This document shows, piece by piece, positions 1 through 5,293 of a DNA stretch of 7,255 nucleotides. The DNA is from Candidatus Zhuqueibacterota bacterium. Its GTDB lineage: Bacteria; KSB1; UBA2214. Positions within the stretch are counted from its first letter, which is position 1. Each line of letters starts with the position of its first letter. The stretch lies in NCBI GenBank assembly GCA_022706175.1, contig JAKJDB010000119.1, positions 1 to 7,255 on the forward strand, read 5' to 3'. Below the pieces are notes generated by a model that was not told where the DNA came from, did no database searches, and saw only the letters and a list, made by a program, of their open reading frames with translations. The position numbers were made by a program, and so were the translations under genes.

Positions 1-2
1 AG

Positions 3-734
3 CGCATCGGCTTTAGCCGCTCCCTGGCCCCGGCCGTAATCGCCGATCTGCTGCGCCGCTCGTTCCCCTTTTTTCTGGTGGCGCTGCTGTCCACGGTGAA
101 CGTATCGATCGACTCGGTTTTGCTGGAGAGCCTGAGCGGCAAAGAAGCGGTGGGCCTGTACAGTGCGGCGTTCAAACTGCTTGTGTCGTTGATGATCCTG
201 CCGGCAGCGATCAGCGACGCACTCTTTCCCATCTGGTCGCGCGATTCGACGGGCGGCTCGACGCCGAACCGGCTGTCGCTGAACCGGGTGCTGCGCTGGC
301 TGTCCATCGCCGGCGTTCTGACCGCCGGCCTGATCCTGGCGGCCGCTGAACCCCTGATCCGGCTGTTCTATGGCGCCGAGTTCATCGCGGCCGTACCGGT
401 GCTGCGTCTGCTCAGCTTGGCGCTGGTGTTTATGTTCCTCAGCGCACCGCTGACCGTGCGCCTGCTGGTGGCCGACAGACTAAAGGCCGTGTTGATCACT
501 TTCACCCTCGTCGTGGCTGCGGATATCCTCGGCAATCTGCTGCTGATCCCCCGCTGCGGATTGATCGGCGCAGCGGCGGTTCGCTTGTTTGCGGAAGCGC
601 TTAATTTCAGCCTGCAGTTTTTATTCATCAGCAGGAGCCCTCTATGCCCAGCCCCGACAACGGCCACGACGGATGTTTCGCACCGATTGCCCTTGCAGCC
701 GGCCGGCGCCGCCCACATCGCAAAGCGGGGTTGA
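3..734 (+). CDS. Wzx-like oligosaccharide flippase, C-terminal part (5' truncated by window edge)
   Basis: The reading frame is open from base 3 to the TGA at 732-734, giving 243 visible residues. The GTG at 78 is an internal valine, because the frame continues upstream with family-like sequence. The protein is strongly hydrophobic, with repeated predicted membrane helices (roughly visible residues 20-37, 58-75, 98-118, 128-150 and 160-185). It shows signatures of the polysaccharide biosynthesis flippase family (PF01943/PF13440, MATE/MOP superfamily): a GLYSAAFK segment after a D/S-rich helix, LFYGAEF followed by PVLRLL, and LLLIPRCGLIGAAAVR near the end. In this family the protein flips undecaprenyl-pyrophosphate-linked repeat units across the inner membrane. 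Full members have about 400-500 residues, so about half is missing. The last 30 residues after FLFISRSP are Pro/Ala/Thr-rich, not membrane-like, and overlap an alternative ATG at 644. The next gene starts 1 nt downstream. The substrate cannot be told from the sequence. Confidence 0.87.
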   Translation, partial: RIGFSRSLAPAVIADLLRRSFPFFLVALLSTVNVSIDSVLLESLSGKEAVGLYSAAFKLLVSLMILPAAISDALFPIWSRDSTGGSTPNRLSLNRVLRWLSIAGVLTAGLILAAAEPLIRLFYGAEFIAAVPVLRLLSLALVFMFLSAPLTVRLLVADRLKAVLITFTLVVAADILGNLLLIPRCGLIGAAAVRLFAEALNFSLQFLFISRSPLCPAPTTATTDVSHRLPLQPAGAAHIAKRG

Positions 735-739
735 CGTGA
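644..739 (+). CDS. Possible 31-codon small ORF with good ribosome binding site, overlapping the flippase 3' end
   Basis: An AGGAG at 633-637 lies 6 nt before the ATG at 644, a better ribosome binding site than the neighbouring glycosyltransferase has. The frame differs from both the flippase (frame of base 3) and the GT2 gene (frame of base 736). It runs 31 codons, begins MPSPDNGHDG and ends in RRRPHRKAGLT, with its TGA at 737-739 overlapping the GTG start of the GT2 gene as GTGA. It could be a translated coupling peptide or the mark of an ancestral start later shifted out of frame, but it could equally be chance. Third-position GC is about equally high here and in the overlapping flippase frame, so composition does not decide. 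I recognise no family. Confidence 0.2.
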   Translation: MPSPDNGHDGCFAPIALAAGRRRPHRKAGLT

Positions 740-1539
740 TCCTGTCCATCGTCATCGTCAGCTATAACACACGCGAACTGCTCGCGCGCTGCGTGCATTC
801 CGTGATCGCCGCTACCGACGTGAGCCACGAGATCATCGTCGCGGACAACGCTTCCAGCGACGGCTCCCCCGGCCATATCCGCGCCCTGTTCCCCGGTGTT
901 CGAGTCATGGAGCTTGGTTCGAACCTTGGATTCGGCGCAGCGAACAACGCAGCGGTGAAAATCAGCAGCGGCGAGTTGTTGATGTTTCTGAATTCAGACA
1001 CTGAAATCCGGCCGCATGCCTTGGATCGCATGGTCGCCTTTTTCCAGCAGCATCCGCAGGTCGGCATCGCCGCACCCAACGTGGTCTATCCCGACGGCCG
1101 ATTTCAACTGGCCGCCGGAGCGCTGCCCGGTCTGATGCAAGAGTTTCTCGACCGCCGCATTCATCAAAGATTGAACGCCGGTGATGAGGCGCTGCGCAGG
1201 CGGCTGCGCGAACAGTATCGCCGGCCGAGACAGGTGGGCTGGGTGACCGGCGGCTGCCTGATGATCCGTCGCAACCTGTTCACCCGATTGAACGGGTTCG
1301 ATGAAGAGATGTTCATGTATTTTGAAGACAAGGATCTGTGCAAACGGGCGCTGGACCTGCACTGGCAAGTGATGACCGTTCCCGATGCAGAGATCATCCA
1401 TGTGCTGGGAGGAAGCTCCGCCGGCGCCGGCGGACGGCTGAGAGCGGTGTATCGGCAAAGCCAGCGCCGCTATTATCAAAAACATCTCGGCTGGCTTTCT
1501 AATAAAGGACTCTTGTTCTATCAGGCAATGTCGAAATGA
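736..1539 (+). CDS. Glycosyltransferase family 2, rhamnosyltransferase-like (WbbL/RfbF type)
   Basis: This is a 267-residue GT-A-fold enzyme that should transfer a sugar from a nucleotide donor to the growing lipid-linked oligosaccharide on the cytoplasmic face of the inner membrane. The N-terminus is SIVIVSYNTRELL (residues 4-16), the classic GT2 start. It is followed by the nucleotide-binding ADNASSDGS (36-44), the NLGFGAANN segment (63-71) typical of the WbbL-like subgroup, LNSDTE (85-90) with the DXD-type metal/nucleotide site, VTGGCLMIRR, then GFDEEMFMYFEDKDLC with E197-D198 as the likely catalytic acid/base region, and His222 followed by GGSS. It has no membrane segment. The GTG at 736 is chosen because the fold begins at once after it and a GGGG at 727-730 sits 5 nt upstream. 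The frame is open further up, and an ATG at 673 would add 21 residues of non-conserved, Pro/Arg/Cys-rich sequence. The stop overlaps the next start by ATGA. Rhamnose is suggested only by subgroup resemblance. Confidence 0.92.
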   Translation: MILSIVIVSYNTRELLARCVHSVIAATDVSHEIIVADNASSDGSPGHIRALFPGVRVMELGSNLGFGAANNAAVKISSGELLMFLNSDTEIRPHALDRMVAFFQQHPQVGIAAPNVVYPDGRFQLAAGALPGLMQEFLDRRIHQRLNAGDEALRRRLREQYRRPRQVGWVTGGCLMIRRNLFTRLNGFDEEMFMYFEDKDLCKRALDLHWQVMTVPDAEIIHVLGGSSAGAGGRLRAVYRQSQRRYYQKHLGWLSNKGLLFYQAMSK

Positions 1540-2690
1540 GCCGCCGTATTCGCATTTTAGAAATCATCAATGAGGCCACCATCGGCGGCGGACAAACCCA
1601 TGTGCTGCAGTTGGCCTCAGGTCTGGATAGAAACCGGTTCGCTGTCAGCGTTGCCTGCACGGACAACGGCCCGCTCACGGAACAGCTGCGCGCCATCGAT
1701 GTGCCGGTACATCCGTTTGCCATTTCGTCATTCGCCTCGCCATCCACGCTGCGAGCCATGGTTCGGCTGCTGGCCGATAGGCGGATCGATATCGTGCACA
1801 CGCACGGCGGCATCGCCGGAGTTTGGGGACGGCTGGCGGCCTGGGTCGCGAAAACGCCGGTCTGCATCCACACGCTGCACGGCATTCACTATCTTCACTA
1901 CCGCAGCCGGTTCAAACGAATCCTGTTTATCAGCCTGGACCGGCTGTTGGCCATCGGCACGGAGAAAATCATCTGCGTCTCCGAAGCGGATCGGCAGGCG
2001 GGCATCGCCGCAGGCTGTTTTCCCGCTGACCGGGCGGTGCTGATCCGCAACGGCATTCCAGTTCCCTCCCTGCCGGCCGATTTCACCGGCCAGGGCAAAA
2101 GAACAGAGCTCAGTCTTCCGGCCGCAGCCGTGGTCATCGGCACGGTCGGACGATTGCATAGGCAAAAAGGCCAGAGACGGTTTCTCGAGGCGATCCACAT
2201 CGTGCGGCAGGAAATTCCGGATTTGATCGCCCTGGTGGTGGGCGACGGCCCGCTGCGCAGCGAATTGCAGACCCGCACTCGTGAGCTGGGCCTGCAGGAT
2301 CATGTCCGGTTTCTTGGATCCCGTCGTGATGTTGCGGAACTCATCGCGCTGATGGACGTATTTGTCCTTAGTTCGGAATGGGAAGGCATGCCCCTCAGCC
2401 TGCTCGAAGCCATGGCGCTTGAACGGCCGGTGGCTGCCTTTGCCATTCCAGGGGTGACTGAAGCGGTACGAGACAACGAATCAGGCGCGCTGGCAAAGCC
2501 ACAGGATGCCGGATCGCTGGCGCAAGCGATCCTGCGTCTGCTCCACGACCGCGAGCAGGCACGCCGGCTGGCGAAAACGGGCCGGCAGATTTTTTTCGAC
2601 CACTTTCAGGAAGAGAAAATGGTGCACGCCACAGCCGAACTGTACGCCAGTCTGTATGACGCCGGCGTGGCCGAAGAACCAACTAGATGA
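1536..2690 (+). CDS. Glycosyltransferase family 4 (GT-B fold)
   Basis: This is a 384-residue retaining glycosyltransferase with the usual length and two Rossmann-like halves. The N-terminal acceptor domain has the GGGQTHVLQLASGL motif (residues 17-30, the 'GGaE.hvl.L' loop of GT4) and HTHGG at 88-92. A short amphipathic region, HTLHGIHYLHYRSRFKR, may contact the membrane. ICVSEADRQ precedes the C-terminal donor-binding domain (GlycosTransf_1, PF00534): GTVGRLHRQKG (202-212), VGDGPL (235-240) and VRFLGSR, then SEWEGMPLSLLEAM with the EX7E pair at E283 and E291 that contacts the nucleotide-sugar. No signal peptide or membrane helix is seen. The ATG overlaps the upstream stop (ATGA, 1536-1539), which fixes the start well and implies translational coupling. 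The likely role is a later sugar addition to the undecaprenyl-linked repeat unit. Donor and linkage cannot be read from the sequence, beyond retention of anomeric configuration, which is usual in GT4. Confidence 0.93.
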   Translation: MSRRIRILEIINEATIGGGQTHVLQLASGLDRNRFAVSVACTDNGPLTEQLRAIDVPVHPFAISSFASPSTLRAMVRLLADRRIDIVHTHGGIAGVWGRLAAWVAKTPVCIHTLHGIHYLHYRSRFKRILFISLDRLLAIGTEKIICVSEADRQAGIAAGCFPADRAVLIRNGIPVPSLPADFTGQGKRTELSLPAAAVVIGTVGRLHRQKGQRRFLEAIHIVRQEIPDLIALVVGDGPLRSELQTRTRELGLQDHVRFLGSRRDVAELIALMDVFVLSSEWEGMPLSLLEAMALERPVAAFAIPGVTEAVRDNESGALAKPQDAGSLAQAILRLLHDREQARRLAKTGRQIFFDHFQEEKMVHATAELYASLYDAGVAEEPTR

Positions 2691-2701
2691 ACGGATGAAC
2701 C
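2686..2701 (+). repeat. 8-bp imperfect tandem duplication (GATGAACG/GATGAACC) at a gene junction
   Basis: Bases 2686-2693 and 2694-2701 are GATGAACG and GATGAACC, 7 of 8 identical. Each copy contains an ATGA. In the first copy the ATG overlaps the stop of the upstream GT4 gene but is out of frame, reading Met-Asn-Gly-stop. Its TGA at 2696-2698 overlaps the ATG at 2695 of the second copy, which is in frame with the downstream GT4 gene. Removing one 8-bp copy would restore a simple in-frame ATGA overlap like the two other junctions of this operon, so a small duplication in an ancestor is a plausible origin. Confidence 0.55.
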
Positions 2702-3825
2702 CTATGGCCGTCGCACTGATTCATGATTGGCTGACCGGCATGCGAGGGGGAGAAAAGGTTCTCGAAACCCTGTGCGGTCTTGTGCCCGATGCGGATATTC
2801 ACACCCTGGTGCACCTTCCGGGATCGGTCTCCGCGGCGATCGAAAGCCGGCCCATCATCACCTCTTTCATACAGAAGCTGCCCGGCGTCAAATCCGGCTA
2901 CCGCAGTTATCTTCCGTTGTTTCCCACAGCGGTGGAGCGGTTTGACCTGAGCGCCTACGATCTGGTCCTCTCCTCCAGCCATTGCGTGGCCAAAGGAGTC
3001 GTTCCGCGGCCCGATGCGTTTCACCTCTGCTATTGCCACACGCCCATGCGCTATGTCTGGGACCAGTACCCCCAGTACTTTGCGCCGGAAAAAATGAACG
3101 CAGTGAAAAAACGGCTGGTGCCTTTGTTTACCAATTATCTGCGTATGTGGGATGTAACCAGCAGCGTCCGTGTCGACCGTTTTGTCGCCAACTCGTGCCA
3201 CGTCGCAGGCCGAATCCTTAAATACTATGGCCGTCGCAGCGATGTGGTATATCCTCCGGTGGCCACCCAGCACACGCAAATCTCGGAAACCGATGACGGC
3301 TATTTTTTGATCGTGTCGGCGTTCGCGCCTTACAAACGGCTCGACATCGCCATCGCCGCGTTCAACCAGCTGAACGAAAAATTGATCATCGTCGGCTCTG
3401 GACCGGAAGAAAAACGGCTCAAGGCTCTGGCAGGACGCAACATCGAGTTCACCGGCTGGATCGACGCGCAACAGCTGCACAACGCATATGCCCGCTGCCG
3501 GGCTCTGATCTTTCCCGGTGAAGAGGATTTCGGCATGGTGCCGGTGGAAGCTCAGTGCTGGGGCAAGCCGGTCATCGCTTTCGGCAGAGGCGGTTCGCTG
3601 GAAACCATCGCCGGCCACTGGGCGGACAGCGGACGGAAACCTGCAGCCACCTGCACCGGTTATTATTTCAGAAACCAGACTGTGAAGGATCTCATCCAGG
3701 CGGTGGAGGCTTTTTCGCGCTGGCAGCCGAATCCCAAAGCGATTCGCAAACACGCGCTGCGTTTTGACACCGCCGTCTTTATCAAAGCCATGAATAAACT
3801 GATCCAGGAACGGAAGCGGCTATGA
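2695..3825 (+). CDS. Glycosyltransferase family 4, WbaZ-like mannosyltransferase-type
   Basis: This is a 376-residue GT-B-fold enzyme. Its signature matches the WbaZ-like GT4 subgroup: ALIHDWLTGMRGGEKVLE near the N-terminus (HDW at residues 10-12, GGEK at 18-21), LVLSSSHCVAKGV, then CYCHTPMRYVWD (112-123), which is highly typical of this subgroup, and FVANSCHVAGRI. VVYPPV leads into the donor-binding half: FLIVSAFAPYKRLDIAI, LIIVGSGPEEKRL, IEFTGWID, and FPGEEDFGMVPVEA with the EX7E pair E277/E285, then GKPVIAFGRGGSLETI. No membrane segments are seen. It probably adds a hexose (mannose in characterised WbaZ) to the lipid-linked unit in the cytoplasm; the actual sugar is unknown. The start at 2695 is preferred because it lies in the duplicated ATGA context. 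The ATG at 2704 is a real alternative: it has GGA 8 nt upstream, gives MAVALIHDW and matches usual family N-termini. The frame is open far upstream inside the previous gene, but that part is not homologous. The stop overlaps the next start by ATGA. Confidence 0.93.
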   Translation: MNPMAVALIHDWLTGMRGGEKVLETLCGLVPDADIHTLVHLPGSVSAAIESRPIITSFIQKLPGVKSGYRSYLPLFPTAVERFDLSAYDLVLSSSHCVAKGVVPRPDAFHLCYCHTPMRYVWDQYPQYFAPEKMNAVKKRLVPLFTNYLRMWDVTSSVRVDRFVANSCHVAGRILKYYGRRSDVVYPPVATQHTQISETDDGYFLIVSAFAPYKRLDIAIAAFNQLNEKLIIVGSGPEEKRLKALAGRNIEFTGWIDAQQLHNAYARCRALIFPGEEDFGMVPVEAQCWGKPVIAFGRGGSLETIAGHWADSGRKPAATCTGYYFRNQTVKDLIQAVEAFSRWQPNPKAIRKHALRFDTAVFIKAMNKLIQERKRL

Positions 3826-5231
3826 AGACCGCCAGAGTTAAAACCGATCTTCTCATCCCATTCATCCAACTGGCGACCGACGCCGGAGCCGTCATCGGCG
3901 CGTTTCTCTTTTCCTACTGGTTGCGCTTTCACTCGCCGATGGTGAGCGTGGTGCCGGTGACCAAGGGATTCCCTGCATTCCAGGTCTATGTGCTGAGCTC
4001 GCTGGTGGTTTTCCTCATCTGGGCGTTTGTGCTCAAATCCCTGGGCATGTATGGTCCGAACCGGAACGTCGGCGCTGTGGATGAACTGATCCTCATTTTT
4101 AAAGGGGTAACCCTGGGCATGCTCATCGTCACAGCGGCCGCTTTTTTCTACCGCGGCTTTTCCTACTCCCGCGTCGTCTTTGCGCTGATCTGGGCTTTTG
4201 CGATTCTGTTTCTCTTCGTTGTCCGCCTGGTGCTGCTGAAAATTGAAACCCGTTTGCATCGGAAAGGCCAGCACATGCTCAGAGGTCTGATCGTAGGTAC
4301 CAGCCCTTGGAGCCTCACTTTGCTGGAACGGATTCGCCGGCATCCCGGCTTTGGCATTGACCTGATCGGCTATGCCGGCGACAATCCCCTGCTGTCCAGC
4401 CACATCGCCTGTCTGGGCACTCTGCCCCATCTTCGCCGGCTGGTGGAGACGCATCACATTGACCTGGTGTTCATCGCCCTGTCGAAAAACGAGGACACGC
4501 TGGTGCAGGAATGCATGAATGCCTGTGCAGGGCTGAACATCGGTTTTTATATGATCCCCCCCTCTTTAGAGCTGATGAGCAGCCGTATGGCCATTCAGGA
4601 GATCGGCGGCGTGCCGATGTTCAAAATCAAAGAGCCGGCGGTTACAGGATGGAACCGGGTGTTCAAACGGACCTTTGATCTTGTCTTCAGCGCCTTGGCG
4701 CTGCTGATGATCTGGCCGATTCTGGCTCTCCTCGCTCTTGCCGTCAAGCTGGGCTCCCGGGGAACCGTGTTCTATAGCCAGCGGCGCGTGGGACTCGACG
4801 GCTGCGAGTTCGACTGTTTGAAATTCCGCACCATGTACATGGATGCAGAAGCCAAGACCGGCCCGGTCTGGACGCAAGAGCATGATCCCCGCGTCACGCC
4901 GATCGGACGGTTCCTGCGCCGGTTCAGCCTCGACGAGCTGCCGCAGCTCTTCAATGTACTCAAGGGGGAAATGAGTCTGGTGGGCCCCAGGCCGGAGCGA
5001 CCCCATTTTGTCGAACAGTTTCAGCAAAGCATTCCCAAATATCTGGAGCGCCATCGCGTCCGGTCGGGCATGACCGGATGGGCGCAGGTGAGCGGTCTGC
5101 GGGGAAACGTCTCCATCGAAGAACGCACCAAGTACGACGTCTACTATGTCGAAAACTGGTCGCTGCTGTTCGACATCAAAATCATATTGAAAACCATCTG
5201 GTCGGTCATTCAGGGTGAAAACAGCTATTGA
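3822..5231 (+). CDS. Polyprenyl-phosphate hexose-1-phosphate transferase (WbaP/WcaJ/EpsE-type initiating sugar transferase)
   Basis: This 469-residue integral membrane enzyme starts the repeat unit by moving a sugar-1-phosphate from a UDP-sugar to undecaprenyl phosphate. Four predicted N-terminal helices (about 10-34, 54-75, 89-108, 117-139) are followed by a Rossmann-like CoA_binding_3 domain (GLIVGTS near 155 to about 265). The C-terminal catalytic Bac_transf domain (PF02397) begins at KRTFDLVFS (282-290); its hydrophobic segment 286-312, with Pro299, corresponds to the re-entrant helix of this superfamily. Then come FYSQRRVGLDG, KFRTMYMDAE (334-343), SLDELPQLFNVLKGEMSLVGPRPERP (catalytic Asp371-Glu372; GPRP at 388-391), GMTGWAQVSGLRG and YDVYYVENWSLLFDIKII. 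All key residues are present and the length is normal. The ATG overlaps the previous stop (ATGA) and has GGAAG 5 nt upstream. Glucose or galactose phosphate is the usual substrate of the large four-helix forms, but this one is not fixed by the sequence. It is the last gene of the operon. Confidence 0.96.
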   Translation: MKTARVKTDLLIPFIQLATDAGAVIGAFLFSYWLRFHSPMVSVVPVTKGFPAFQVYVLSSLVVFLIWAFVLKSLGMYGPNRNVGAVDELILIFKGVTLGMLIVTAAAFFYRGFSYSRVVFALIWAFAILFLFVVRLVLLKIETRLHRKGQHMLRGLIVGTSPWSLTLLERIRRHPGFGIDLIGYAGDNPLLSSHIACLGTLPHLRRLVETHHIDLVFIALSKNEDTLVQECMNACAGLNIGFYMIPPSLELMSSRMAIQEIGGVPMFKIKEPAVTGWNRVFKRTFDLVFSALALLMIWPILALLALAVKLGSRGTVFYSQRRVGLDGCEFDCLKFRTMYMDAEAKTGPVWTQEHDPRVTPIGRFLRRFSLDELPQLFNVLKGEMSLVGPRPERPHFVEQFQQSIPKYLERHRVRSGMTGWAQVSGLRGNVSIEERTKYDVYYVENWSLLFDIKIILKTIWSVIQGENSY

Positions 5232-5243
5232 CCGGCTCACCAT

Positions 5244-5277
5244 AAAAAAAGGCGCGAGAAGAATCCCGCACCTTTTT
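5244..5277 (-). terminator. Rho-independent terminator, best in minus orientation, possibly bidirectional
   Basis: Read on the minus strand, five A's are followed by arm GGUGCGGGA, loop UUCU, arm UCUCGCGCC and seven U's. The stem is nine base pairs with two G-U wobbles, extendable by the flanking A/U tracts. It begins 16 nt after the stop of the minus-strand gene. In the plus orientation the same two positions become C-A mismatches and the U tract has only five residues, so it is weaker there; it starts 12 nt after the sugar-transferase stop and may still end the polysaccharide operon. It occupies most of the 62-bp convergent gap. Confidence 0.85.
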
Positions 5278-5293
5278 GGCTGTTGTGATCTGC

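Noticed and set aside
589..735. N-terminal extension of the GT2 gene to the upstream start at 589 or 673
   Set aside because: The added residues (Arg/Pro/Cys-rich) do not resemble any GT2 N-terminus and lie inside the flippase gene; the family fold begins directly after the GTG at 736.
2506..2694. Upstream extension of the WbaZ-like gene inside the previous GT4 gene
   Set aside because: It overlaps the coding end of the previous gene, and its residues do not resemble the family, whose members start just before the HDWLTG segment.
2683..3753. 356-codon open frame on the minus strand opposite the WbaZ-like gene
   Set aside because: The plus strand carries a complete glycosyltransferase with all motifs. 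The minus frame is rich in Arg/His/Gly/Asp without recognisable domains, as expected for an antisense shadow in GC-rich DNA.
3663..4457. 264-codon minus-strand frame opposite the sugar transferase
   Set aside because: It spans the junction of two well-supported plus-strand genes and has a Gln/His/Lys-rich, low-information translation with no family signature; it is an antisense shadow.
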